From a virus: a stretch of DNA of 36,778 bases. The translations under genes and the position numbers were made by a program. Location: IMG/VR virus record IMGVR_UViG_3300047157_000088, positions 1 through 36,778 of that record; one strand, 5' to 3'. Every line of letters begins with the position of its first letter. Position 1 is the first letter of the stretch. Shown piece after piece: positions 1 through 7,524 of this stretch. A model generated the notes under the pieces. That model was given only the letters and a program-made list of their open reading frames with translations, was not told where the DNA came from and searched no databases.

Positions 1-65
1 AGAAACACATGCCTATACCACGCCCCGCAACCGGGCATCCACGTAGAGTACAACGAAAACAATGA
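1..65 (+). CDS. 3' end of a gene cut by the window edge (tentative)
   Basis: One frame is open from the window edge to a TGA at 63-65. That TGA overlaps the ATG of the next gene (62-64) in the ATGA arrangement typical of coupled phage genes. Only about 20 basic, proline-containing residues are visible, so no function can be given. A second frame is open to a TAG at 76-78 and is an alternative. Low confidence. Confidence 0.3.
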   Translation, partial: KHMPIPRPATGHPRRVQRKQ

Positions 66-373
66 AGTCATTAACTAGCAGATCAGTAGATTACCTAAGA
101 AAAGAATACCCTTTAGTCCAGATAGTGGAAACGTACAACTATTTCACCAAGCGACGTCATGATTTATTCGGAATACTGGACATACTGTGCGTCCGGGAAC
201 AGGACATACTAGGAGTTCAGACCACATCACGAGGCAATATGAGTTCGAGAGTTAAGAAGATCGAGGACTCAGACGCCATAGCCACATTAAGGGATGCTAA
301 TATACTGATCCACGTTCATGGCTGGGACAAGTACAAGAACAGGTGGAGGTTAAAGGTTTTAGATATCTCATAG
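62..373 (+). CDS. small PD-(D/E)XK / VRR-NUC-like nuclease
   Basis: A 103-residue protein whose central part looks like a minimal restriction-like nuclease fold. The segment HDLFGILDIL has the conserved Gly-Ile-x-Asp of the first catalytic strand, and GVQTTS has the Q-x-T/S-S that replaces E-x-K in some phage Holliday-junction or VRR-NUC-like nucleases. A basic stretch (SSRVKKIE) follows. It probably cuts or processes branched DNA during recombination or replication. It lies directly upstream of the exonuclease and RecT genes, which fits that role, and its start overlaps the stop of the preceding frame (ATGA). The family call rests on motif reading only; the exact subfamily is uncertain. Confidence 0.6.
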   Translation: MKSLTSRSVDYLRKEYPLVQIVETYNYFTKRRHDLFGILDILCVREQDILGVQTTSRGNMSSRVKKIEDSDAIATLRDANILIHVHGWDKYKNRWRLKVLDIS

Positions 374-377
374 GGGG

Positions 378-405
378 TTGCAATCTCGGAGTTACGTGGT
401 ATAAT
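378..405 (+). promoter_or_regulatory. strong sigma-70-type promoter of the recombination operon
   Basis: TTGCAA (378-383), a 16-base spacer, then a perfect TATAAT (400-405) preceded by TGG (extended -10). The predicted transcript start is near 411-412. The stretch GTTACGTG, one variable base, then TATAATGTGTATGAA recurs almost exactly on the other strand at 36036-36059, so this is a phage-specific promoter/operator type. Its position shows that an apparent start codon at 404, inside the -10 box, cannot be used from this promoter. Confidence 0.75.
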
Positions 406-427
406 GTGTATGAACAGGGAGAAAAGT

Positions 428-1264
428 ATGATAAAATACGAAGAAAGTTTAATTGACGAGAAGACTTACCGCGCTTACGATGCGTGGGCCGCTAGTGACA
501 TTAGGTTGCTGGCAAAGTCTTACGGGCATTACGACCATAAGTTGAAGTACCCGGAGGACTATAGTTACACCGCCGCACTGCGAGCCGGAACCATAGTCCA
601 TGCGTGTGTGTTAGAACCAGAGCGTTTTGATATTGAGTTCGCCGTACCACCAGAAATCAACAAACGCACAAAGGCTGGTAAAGAGGAGTGGGCTGAGTGG
701 GAGGAGGAAAACAATGGCAAGTTTGCTTTGACTCAGGAGGAATACGATAAGGCGATGGTGATGCGTCATCATGTATTGCGTAACCCGCGTGCCAAGGAGT
801 TATTCTCAGGCGGTATGGCTGAGGTTCCTATCCTCTGGGAAGAAGACATCAACGGCATCACGTACAAGATGAAGGGCCGAGCTGACTACGTAAAGATTGT
901 TGGCGATCAGGTGTTGGTACTTGACCTCAAGACTACTCAGGAGGCTACGTATGACGCCTTCCAACGGTCGATAATCAAGTGGGACTACAGCACGCAAGCT
1001 CAACATTACAAGCGTGGCTTCGAGCATCTGTACCCTGATCACGAGGTATCGTTCATATGGGTTCCGGTTGAGAAGGCCCCGCCCTATGGTTGCCAAATCT
1101 TCCAAGCGTCTGATGAGATATACGCTCACGGTCAGCGCATCAGGGAAGAAGGCTTTAGGAATCTGGAGCATGGAGAGGCTGACCCAAATCAGCTAAACCT
1201 ACCCTATAGCGACGAGATTCAGAGAATGAAACTGCCGGTATGGTTTAAGAATCGTGCCCGCTAA
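428..1264 (+). CDS. RecE-like PD-(D/E)XK exonuclease
   Basis: About 278 residues, related to the C-terminal nuclease of RecE and the PDDEXK-like phage exonucleases (DUF3799 type). Visible motifs are AALRAGTIVHACVLEP near the N-terminus, then GRADYVK and LDLKTT, which supply the catalytic Asp and the D-x-K core, and STQAQHYKRGF with the conserved Gln-x-x-x-Tyr near the end. The family degrades double-stranded DNA ends to expose single strands for a RecT-type annealase, and the next gene is RecT. The chosen start is the ATG at 428 because it has GGGAG 7 bases upstream and lies downstream of the predicted transcript start. An ATG at 410 in the same frame would be nearly leaderless and cannot be excluded. 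Confidence 0.85.
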   Translation: MIKYEESLIDEKTYRAYDAWAASDIRLLAKSYGHYDHKLKYPEDYSYTAALRAGTIVHACVLEPERFDIEFAVPPEINKRTKAGKEEWAEWEEENNGKFALTQEEYDKAMVMRHHVLRNPRAKELFSGGMAEVPILWEEDINGITYKMKGRADYVKIVGDQVLVLDLKTTQEATYDAFQRSIIKWDYSTQAQHYKRGFEHLYPDHEVSFIWVPVEKAPPYGCQIFQASDEIYAHGQRIREEGFRNLEHGEADPNQLNLPYSDEIQRMKLPVWFKNRAR

Positions 1265-1295
1265 AATAACAAATCCATACACCAAGAGGAAAAAT

Positions 1296-1913
1296 ATGAC
1301 AGAGAAAAAAGAAAAAGCGGTAAAGAAGGAGGAGAAGAAGTCTATCTCCAAGGTCATGGCTGATCGCTATGGCATGACGGAGGCAGGTTTTATGCAGGTT
1401 CTTGGAAAGACAGTAATGCCGGGCAAGGCTACACCAGAGCAAGCGGCGGCGTTCCTTCTTATATGTGAGCGGTACGACCTTGATCCATTTAGCGGTGAGG
1501 TGTTCGCGTTCCCAGCAAATGGGACGGTCAAGGCTTTGGTTGGTGTTGATGGCTACGTAACCATTGCCAACCGCAACCCTAACTTTGATGGCATCTCTTA
1601 CGAAGAGATACGTAGCAAGGACGGGGAGCTGGACGCTATCACTTGCACAGTGTCACGCAAGGATCGCAAGCAACCAACAGTTGTAACGGAGTACATGTCC
1701 GAGTGTCGTGGTAACTCTCCAATCTGGAGAAAGATGCCCGGCAGAATGCTTCGGCATAAAGCAACAATCCAATCCATAAGGTTAGCCTTCGGACTGAGTG
1801 GACTGGGAGATGTAGACGAGTACCGGGACAACCTTAGTCTCGTTAATGAAGGCGAAAGCGAAGTCGTAAACCTAAATAACCTAGTCAAGGGAGACAAGAA
1901 AGCAAATGCTTAA
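1296..1913 (+). CDS. recT: RecT/Bet-family single-strand annealing protein
   Basis: About 205 residues of the phage recombination protein Bet / RecT family. Characteristic parts are an ICERYDLDPF-type stretch, the segment ending GVDGYVTIANRNP, and a C-terminal RMLRHKATIQSIRLAFGLSG region. The protein coats single-stranded DNA and anneals complementary strands, working with the exonuclease upstream. The ATG at 1296 is preferred: it is preceded by AAGAGGAAAA, whereas the upstream in-frame start at 1254 overlaps the exonuclease gene and lacks a Shine-Dalgarno site. The N-terminus is very rich in Lys and Glu. Its stop overlaps the SSB start by 8 bases. Confidence 0.88.
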   Translation: MTEKKEKAVKKEEKKSISKVMADRYGMTEAGFMQVLGKTVMPGKATPEQAAAFLLICERYDLDPFSGEVFAFPANGTVKALVGVDGYVTIANRNPNFDGISYEEIRSKDGELDAITCTVSRKDRKQPTVVTEYMSECRGNSPIWRKMPGRMLRHKATIQSIRLAFGLSGLGDVDEYRDNLSLVNEGESEVVNLNNLVKGDKKANA

Positions 1914-2292
1914 TCAAGTAAATCTAATCGGTAATGTTGGTCAGGACCCAGAAGTTCGTCAGGTTGGTGACAGTTCAGTTGTCAACTTCAGTATCGCCAC
2001 CAGTGAGCGGTACAAAGACAAGTCGGGCCAGCAACAGGAGGTTACACAGTGGCACCGTGTTTCGTTCTGGGGTAAGCCTGCCGAGATCATCGGACAGTAC
2101 GTCCGTAAAGGTAGCAAGCTGTACGTAGGTGGGTCTTTGGAGTACCGCAAGTATGACAAGGACGGTGTGGAGATGACCGCCACAAATATCAAGGGCAAGG
2201 AGTTTAAGTTCCTTGATAGCAAAGGTGAGGGTTCAGCCCCTGCCGCAAAGCCTTCGGGTGGGTCTGACTTCAATGATGACCTCCCGTTCTAG
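1906..2292 (+). CDS. ssb: single-stranded DNA-binding protein (SSB)
   Basis: A 128-residue OB-fold SSB with the canonical opening LNQVNLIGNVGQDPEVR, the core WHRVSFWGKPAE, and the C-terminal acidic tip DDLPF through which SSBs recruit partner proteins. It protects single-stranded DNA and would work with the exonuclease and RecT just upstream, with which it shares an operon and an 8-base overlap. Length and motif order match bacterial and phage SSBs. The linker between the OB fold and the tip is short and rich in Pro, Gly and Ala. Confidence 0.93.
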   Translation: MLNQVNLIGNVGQDPEVRQVGDSSVVNFSIATSERYKDKSGQQQEVTQWHRVSFWGKPAEIIGQYVRKGSKLYVGGSLEYRKYDKDGVEMTATNIKGKEFKFLDSKGEGSAPAAKPSGGSDFNDDLPF

Positions 2293-2339
2293 GGAAGTGC
2301 CACCCCTTCGAGTGGTACATGGAGTAAGGAGTAAGGTGT

Positions 2340-2612
2340 ATGTCAATGATGACGATGAGTAGTGCAAGAGCGTTTGATCGTATGTTTGAGGCACTTAGTC
2401 GATCAGCAGGTTTTAAAAGCCCGCTTGAGTTCGGCAATATGGTAGCCAAGGAGATCGAGCATGAGTCTAAGACCGTGGTTAATGATGCTGAGAAAGGTAT
2501 CTACACAGTCTACGAGATGGTTCCAAAGACTTATCAGATCGAGCGCGAGAAAGATGGGAGTATCCTCCATCGCTTGCTAACTTCAGAAGAGGTGAAAGCC
2601 TTAGCTGAGTAA
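2340..2612 (+). CDS. small hypothetical early protein
   Basis: A 90-residue protein, acidic and basic residues mixed, with no membrane segment or Cys cluster. It follows SSB after 47 bases and has a good ribosome site (GGAGTAAGGAGTAAGG upstream of the ATG). The first ATGs are repeated (MSMMTMSSARAF), so the exact start could be a few codons further in. I do not recognise a family. Its place in the recombination operon suggests an accessory role in DNA metabolism or a regulatory role, but the sequence does not show which. Confidence 0.7.
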   Translation: MSMMTMSSARAFDRMFEALSRSAGFKSPLEFGNMVAKEIEHESKTVVNDAEKGIYTVYEMVPKTYQIEREKDGSILHRLLTSEEVKALAE

Positions 2613-2655
2613 GCTTAAGTCCTGAGCAAGACCGTAAACTGCTCACCAAATTTTA

Positions 2656-2740
2656 GGTGTTGGGGTTGTGACAGGTATGCGGAAGCCTGACCCAAAGCTC
2701 TAGACGTTCTCAACACCACTACCTCCTAAACGTCTAGGGC
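2656..2740 (+). ncRNA. candidate H-type pseudoknot RNA upstream of integrase
   Basis: Two crossing helices can form. S1 pairs 2656-2664 (GGTGTTGGG) with 2709-2717 (CTCAACACC), 9 pairs with one G-U. S2 pairs 2697-2708 with 2729-2740, 12 pairs with one G-U, core CTAGACGTT/AACGTCTAG. The order S1-S2-S1-S2 with no base between the second and third strands is the geometry of a classic H-type pseudoknot. A small CAGG/CCTG hairpin (2672-2689) sits in the first loop. The last loop contains ACCTCCT, which can pair with the integrase Shine-Dalgarno GGGAG. It may control integrase translation. Seen by eye; not matched to a known RNA family. Confidence 0.45.
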
Positions 2741-2771
2741 ACCGCCCAAATTTATCACCAAGGGAGAAGAT

Positions 2772-3770
2772 ATGTTAAAGCTAAAAGGTCTAAGCAAGAA
2801 GAGAAACCACTGGTACTTGTCCATCACTGTTCGCGGTGAGCGTGTGTACCACAATCTAGGCAGTATCAATGATCCGATTGAGAAGATCGTTAGCGCCTAC
2901 AATGAGATCAAGGCAGACTATGAAGAACGAAAGGATAAGCTACAGCCCCTCGCCCGGGTATGGCTTATTGCGAGACAGAGGGAGGTTGAAGACGGAATTC
3001 TGTCAGAGAAAACCCTCAAGGAATACCGAAAGCATTTGGCTCCGGGTGCGAGATTGGACCGTGTGTTTGGCAAGAGAGTGCTGGATGAGGTTAAGACTCA
3101 TGAGTTCCAGAACTATCTCGATACTGGCAAACGGTATCAGTCAAATCGGGAGATTGCTACGCTGTCCCAGATGATGGGATGGGGGCTCAACCGTGGGCAT
3201 CTGGACTCCAACCCAGTGTTGGGAGTCAAGCGTAACCGGGAGTTGGCACGCACGCGATACGTCACCGATAAGGAATTCAATACGGTGTATGACGCAATGC
3301 CACAGCCCGTACAGGACTTGATGATGCTGACCTACCTGACTGGTCTACGTCCCGGTGATGCGCTCAAGGTGCGCTTTAGCGATTGCTTTGATGAGTGGCT
3401 GTACGTTGATGAAGCCAAGACTGGCAAGAAGGTTAGGTTCTACTGGTCGAAAGAGCTGAAGATGCTCATAGAGGATTCCCGAAGGCGTCAGCCAATGGGG
3501 TTCACCGTGGTTCGGGATGATCAGGGGAAGTCTTTCAAGAGCTACGATCGCATCCAGAAGATGTTTCGTAAGCATTTCCCGGAAGGGGTTGAGCGGTTTG
3601 TGATGAAGGACCTGCGTGCTAAGTCAGCCACGGATCGCGAGGACCCAGTGATGGCATCCTATGCGCTAGGACATGCTGATCAGGGCACAACTAATAAGCA
3701 CTATCTGCGAAATCAGAGGGGTCGCCTTGTGTCTGCCTTGGATCGGACACCAAAGTCTCAATCTTTGTGA
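2772..3770 (+). CDS. int: tyrosine-recombinase integrase
   Basis: A 332-residue phage integrase. Residues 1-60 resemble an arm-type/AP2-like DNA-binding domain (GxRxYxNLG pattern), about 60-155 the core-binding domain, and 160-320 the catalytic domain. Visible catalytic positions are Arg193 in TGLRPGDAL, Lys217-Lys220 in KTGKK, Arg282 in KDLRAKSATD, His301 in ALGHAD and the Tyr311 nucleophile in KHYLR. The usual His of the H-x-x-R box is Lys279 here. It would integrate and excise the phage at an att site, which I could not locate. Start ATG with AAGGGAGAAG upstream. The 3' end overlaps the opposite-strand gene at 3691-3960 by 80 bases. Confidence 0.92.
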   Translation: MLKLKGLSKKRNHWYLSITVRGERVYHNLGSINDPIEKIVSAYNEIKADYEERKDKLQPLARVWLIARQREVEDGILSEKTLKEYRKHLAPGARLDRVFGKRVLDEVKTHEFQNYLDTGKRYQSNREIATLSQMMGWGLNRGHLDSNPVLGVKRNRELARTRYVTDKEFNTVYDAMPQPVQDLMMLTYLTGLRPGDALKVRFSDCFDEWLYVDEAKTGKKVRFYWSKELKMLIEDSRRRQPMGFTVVRDDQGKSFKSYDRIQKMFRKHFPEGVERFVMKDLRAKSATDREDPVMASYALGHADQGTTNKHYLRNQRGRLVSALDRTPKSQSL

Positions 3771-3960
3771 CGCACCCAATAGGCACAGCGTGGACGGCTG
3801 AGTATTCGCCGTCTGCTTTTGCGCAGGCAATCTTTACGGTGTCCTTGTCTTTGTAAACAAGCCACCCTATCAGATCGACAAGCATAGTCTCTACGTCATC
3901 GTGAGTAGTCCAATCACAAGTAGCCACTATATCTCTGAACTGTAGTTTAACTATATCCAT
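3691..3960 (-). CDS. small conserved phage protein of unknown function
   Basis: An 89-residue protein resembling a group of short phage proteins that carry a W-x-D/H-D-D-V pattern, then VGWLVY-like and GCVxKIE-like segments (here TTHDDVETM, IGWLVYKD, IPIGCVTKIE-type endings). No enzymatic motif is seen. The last ~25 codons overlap the integrase 3' end on the opposite strand and are probably a non-conserved tail. It lies beyond the terminator hairpin that closes the late block, so it would need read-through or its own promoter; I see no clear one. The ribosome site is weak. Confidence 0.6.
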   Translation of the reverse strand: MDIVKLQFRDIVATCDWTTHDDVETMLVDLIGWLVYKDKDTVKIACAKADGEYSAVHAVPIGCVTKIETLVSDPRQTQGDPSDFADSAY

Positions 3961-3966
3961 AATGAA

Positions 3967-4014
3967 AGGCGGGACCTGAGCGGGAGAAACTCAGGCTACC
4001 CCGCCTATTTTTTT
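3967..4014 (+). terminator. strong intrinsic terminator between convergent operons
   Basis: A long hairpin: AGGCGGG (3967-3973) pairs with CCCGCCT (4000-4006), and inside it CCTGAG (3975-3980) pairs with CTCAGG (3990-3995). Seven T follow (4008-4014) on the + strand. It would stop rightward transcription from the recombination/integrase operon. On the - strand the same stem follows the stop of the giant late gene, whose TAG lies in the stem, so it may also attenuate late transcription. Confidence 0.85.
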
Positions 4015-7000
4015 ATGTCCTTAATCTTAAGGTTGGGATGAATCTTGGACAGCTCTAGCATGTCAAACATGTCCTGTTGTAGCGCCTGAACCTGCATCTG
4101 GAACGTGAGAATAATCTCATTCCTAGCTTCTTCACTTAGGTTGGGGTCCCTTATTTTTCTTTTGTAAGCCGCCGTTAAATCAGCCATTCGATACTTCATT
4201 ACCTGCACATTCTTGATAGCTGTGGTGCTGGGGTCTACCCCATAGACGTTGATACCTAAAATCCTAAGCGCCGCCTGACCCATTGAGTGCTTTGCTTCAC
4301 CATAGTTCAGCTTGCTGGTTCCAACCTTATCCGATCCAGCCTCATACATTTTGTACAAAGCTCCGTTACCTGTTACCAGTGATGGCATGGTTTGACGCCA
4401 CATAAACCTTGTTCTATCCCAAAGCTTCTCTCTCAAAGTAAACTCATCATTGGTGATCTTCTGCTTTGTGAATGGGTCAATACCAGTAGAAAGCGCAATT
4501 GCCATCTGAGTTAATGGCGCCCCGGTCATACCTATCATCTCACTAAAGACATCTAACTCACCTTTACCAAGACTTTTTGTCATTTCCCATAAGCCACCAA
4601 ATGGGTGCGTGTAGGACAGGTCAATGAATTGCATACGGCCATTAGCATCTCGCCCAACCAAGGGCACCATAAATGCGGCAGGCTTGTTGGACAGATACTC
4701 TGGAAGTGCGGCGTGCAACTTTTCCAAATCCTCTTCATCGACATCCTCAAACCCTGCGGTAGCGGCCCATATAAGATGAGCAAAGGCCCACCAGTAAAGC
4801 AATCTCATTGGGTTGGTTGTTGTAACTTGACCTAGCCTTCGCATAGCAAGCAGGGAGAACGAAAGAAAAGGAGCCCCGATAGGCGCTTTCCTAAATGCTT
4901 TGGCTCCCTTATTTAATAAAGAATAATCAAACAGGGTGTCTTGGGCTTTTCTAAACGCCGTCCAATCTTCAGCGCCGTTATCCAAGTGATATTGGATTAC
5001 AGCCAACTTCATTATCTGTTCAATCTTTCCATAGTAGTTGGTTGCACTAGATATAACCTTACCAACCGCCCACATATTCTTCTTCCAGCCTTTGTCCTCT
5101 GCAAACTGGTTCTTGAAGTCCTTGGTTATTGAGGCCATCTCCTGATTGGTAAATGTCTCCATGCCTAGCCCGTACTTCTCGCCAATCCTCATGGCCTTGG
5201 TCTTGGTGCCATTGCGGGAAAAGTCAACCATCATCATGACCGCTTGGTAGTTGTACTTGCCTACGTCTAGCGGGTTCATCCCCTCAAGAGTCTGGAGTAC
5301 CATGTTTGAGAACACGTTTCTCATGACTGTTGGTGGGTTTAATGGGACCTTGGCAACCTTCCAGTAGGCGTGCAACTTCTCGGCAGTCTGCCAATACTTG
5401 TTGTCAGATACACTTCCACCAGCAAATAGGTCATTGTAGATTCTTTTGTTTATCCACATTCCAGAAAGGCGACCATACTTAGCCGAGATTGGAACCTGCC
5501 TAAACTGGTTCTTCTTCTTTTGAAACTCTTTAGAACTTAAAAGACTCTCATGCTTCTGCTTGTACAACTCATTAAGCTGTTTAGATAACTCTGTAGCCAG
5601 CGCCTTAGCTTCTGGATCAGTTGTGTACCCAGCTCTTTTTGCAATCCTGTCAGCCTCTTCCTTTAACCAGTAAATACTTACTTGCTTGCCACCGGGGTTC
5701 TCTCTAACCTCAACGGTTTGCGTCCACTGTGGGGAGTTCTCAACCCCATCGCCACCCTTGAATAAAGATATCTTGACCGTAGAGCCGGGGAGAACCCAAT
5801 CACTCTTTGAGGATTCGGATATATTTTTCAGGAAGTCTGATATGGCAAGGTCTCTACCAACCTGTGAGATCGTAGATGCACCAAGAAATCCAGCATCCTT
5901 GACTTCCCCAAGGTAAGCCCTAACAGCATCCCCTAAGTTTTCGTTTCTCTTCTTTGCGTAGCTGAGGTCAAGTCGGCCACCACCAGACAGAACTTTATAG
6001 TCTGCCGTTTCCATAATGTGTTTAAGATACAAACGGGGAAGATAGTTTTGATCGCCGTCTACAGGATGATCCTTTTTTAGCAACCCTGCTTCAACAGCTT
6101 TCTTCGCGTTGGCGTTGATCTTAGCTTTGAGCTTAATTGCCATGTCAACAACAGCCTTATCAGGAACTGAATTTCTAAGATTTCGCAAAGCAACTTCTCT
6201 TTGCTCTTTTATAGGGGCGCTACCATCTACGCCCTTCCCTGTCAGGTAGTCAAAGATCGCGCTGTTATAGTCTGGATTCTTTTTTGCGGCGGCAGAGAAT
6301 GTCTTGTATATCTCCTCAGCAAACTTTTGGGCCTTTTGCATATCGCCCATCATTTTGTATCTGCCCTGAAGGTAAGGGTCTAGGTCCTTAAGACCTCCCG
6401 TGCCAGTAATACTTAATCCGGTAAGGTCAACTTTGCCTTCTGTTTTAGCCACCAGCCTGTTGTTCAATTCAAAGAATTTTTCTTGAACATTGTCCTTAAC
6501 AGACTGGGGTATAGCCTGACCCTTGCCCGTGAAGATTCCCCAGAATGCAGACGGAATATCTTTTAGTTCGGCAGGTGCGCCAAACTTTCTATCATACTCA
6601 GACTTTTCACTTTCAATCTCATCGTGAAGAGTAATCTCTTTATATATATCTTCTATGCTTTGGTCTGGATCAAAAGAATTATTCTTGCTTCCGTTGTCTT
6701 TAGAGGTGATAAGGAATAGATTGGATACATTGTTGAGCGCAAATACTGGACGCAGTTCAAGGCCAAACCCTACGGTTCCCTTCCAAGTGTTTATTACCTT
6801 TCCATTTTTAACCACATAACCGTAACGCTTCGCCTCTTCTGGAGTTATGTCATGAGGTACTGATAATGATTTTGGCGTGACAGGTGTGGCGTGATCAACC
6901 TCAGTATCAATTCCATCTTCCTCTTTGTACTCTTTCTGCCTTTCCTTTAAATCCTTCTCATGCGCCCTGTCAGAGTCAGACATGATACTTCTAGCTTTGG

Positions 7001-7418
7001 TTTGCCATTGCGCTCGGTATCCCTTCTGCGCTTCTTTCTGAATCCATTCTGATTCGTACATGGCTAAAGCACCAACAGCCTGCTCCCAAGCTTCAAGGTC
7101 GATAGGTGGTTTTGAGTTTCCAGCAAATTGAGGGTGATATTCTTCCAGCTTGTTTAGCGCCCTAAATTTTTTCGCCTCTCTACGCAAGTAGTTCCTACCT
7201 CGAACCAGATGCCTATCTCTCTCTTTCCTGTATAGACGGTCATAAGCTTCAGAAATTTGCCTTCCGTCATCAGTCTCTTTAGCAAGACTTTTGTCAGCCA
7301 GCTCCCTCAAGAAATTTACACTGACAAGTTTTCTAAGCAATACCTTGGAGTAATCGTCATCCCTGAATTCCTCAGCTCTTTCAACTTTTGGGTATCTTCC
7401 GTTGGGGTCAGTATGCAA
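4005..7418 (-). CDS. giant ejection/internal virion protein, C-terminal half (LPD38-like)
   Basis: At least 1137 residues, mostly helical and charged at first (coiled-coil-like, about residues 1-180). A later region around NPPTVMRNVFSN and NYYGKIEQIMKLA resembles the LPD38-type C-terminal domain of phage large polyvalent proteins. A hydrophobic segment (LLYWWAFAHLIWAATAGF) lies near residue 870. Such proteins are usually packaged in the capsid and ejected with the DNA. The first usable start is a TTG at 7418 with no Shine-Dalgarno. The frame stays open upstream to 7496, where it meets the end of the preceding giant gene in the -1 frame at A-AAA-AAG. It may therefore be the second half of a polyprotein made by frameshifting. 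Confidence 0.75.
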   Translation of the reverse strand: MHTDPNGRYPKVERAEEFRDDDYSKVLLRKLVSVNFLRELADKSLAKETDDGRQISEAYDRLYRKERDRHLVRGRNYLRREAKKFRALNKLEEYHPQFAGNSKPPIDLEAWEQAVGALAMYESEWIQKEAQKGYRAQWQTKARSIMSDSDRAHEKDLKERQKEYKEEDGIDTEVDHATPVTPKSLSVPHDITPEEAKRYGYVVKNGKVINTWKGTVGFGLELRPVFALNNVSNLFLITSKDNGSKNNSFDPDQSIEDIYKEITLHDEIESEKSEYDRKFGAPAELKDIPSAFWGIFTGKGQAIPQSVKDNVQEKFFELNNRLVAKTEGKVDLTGLSITGTGGLKDLDPYLQGRYKMMGDMQKAQKFAEEIYKTFSAAAKKNPDYNSAIFDYLTGKGVDGSAPIKEQREVALRNLRNSVPDKAVVDMAIKLKAKINANAKKAVEAGLLKKDHPVDGDQNYLPRLYLKHIMETADYKVLSGGGRLDLSYAKKRNENLGDAVRAYLGEVKDAGFLGASTISQVGRDLAISDFLKNISESSKSDWVLPGSTVKISLFKGGDGVENSPQWTQTVEVRENPGGKQVSIYWLKEEADRIAKRAGYTTDPEAKALATELSKQLNELYKQKHESLLSSKEFQKKKNQFRQVPISAKYGRLSGMWINKRIYNDLFAGGSVSDNKYWQTAEKLHAYWKVAKVPLNPPTVMRNVFSNMVLQTLEGMNPLDVGKYNYQAVMMMVDFSRNGTKTKAMRIGEKYGLGMETFTNQEMASITKDFKNQFAEDKGWKKNMWAVGKVISSATNYYGKIEQIMKLAVIQYHLDNGAEDWTAFRKAQDTLFDYSLLNKGAKAFRKAPIGAPFLSFSLLAMRRLGQVTTTNPMRLLYWWAFAHLIWAATAGFEDVDEEDLEKLHAALPEYLSNKPAAFMVPLVGRDANGRMQFIDLSYTHPFGGLWEMTKSLGKGELDVFSEMIGMTGAPLTQMAIALSTGIDPFTKQKITNDEFTLREKLWDRTRFMWRQTMPSLVTGNGALYKMYEAGSDKVGTSKLNYGEAKHSMGQAALRILGINVYGVDPSTTAIKNVQVMKYRMADLTAAYKRKIRDPNLSEEARNEIILTFQMQVQALQQDMFDMLELSKIHPNLKIKDIKK

Positions 7419-7443
7419 GACAATTTTTATCGGTTTAGGTTCT

Positions 7444-7524
7444 GGGACTCCTATCTTTTTAAGCCCCTCTGCTATTAGCTTGTATTCACTTGCTTCTTTT
7501 TTTCTTTTTGCGTCCCTTTTTTTT
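7444..7524 (-). promoter_or_regulatory. candidate -1 ribosomal frameshift site (A-AAA-AAG)
   Basis: On the - strand the upstream giant gene reads GAA AAA AAG at 7504-7496, which contains A-AAA-AAG (7502-7496), the slippery heptamer used in E. coli dnaX. A GGGA ends 10 bases before the heptamer, comparable to the dnaX internal Shine-Dalgarno stimulator. The zero frame ends 7 codons later at TAA (7475-7477), while the -1 frame is open for more than 1150 codons. A possible stem, GGGGCTT (7467-7461) with GAGTCCC (7450-7444), lies 28 bases downstream, further than usual. The alternative is a missing A in the run of seven. Confidence 0.45.

Noticed and set aside
404-427. Upstream start codons for the RecE-like exonuclease
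   Set aside because: The ATG at 404 lies inside the -10 box of the promoter and cannot be on the transcript. The ATG at 428 has a proper GGGAG site.
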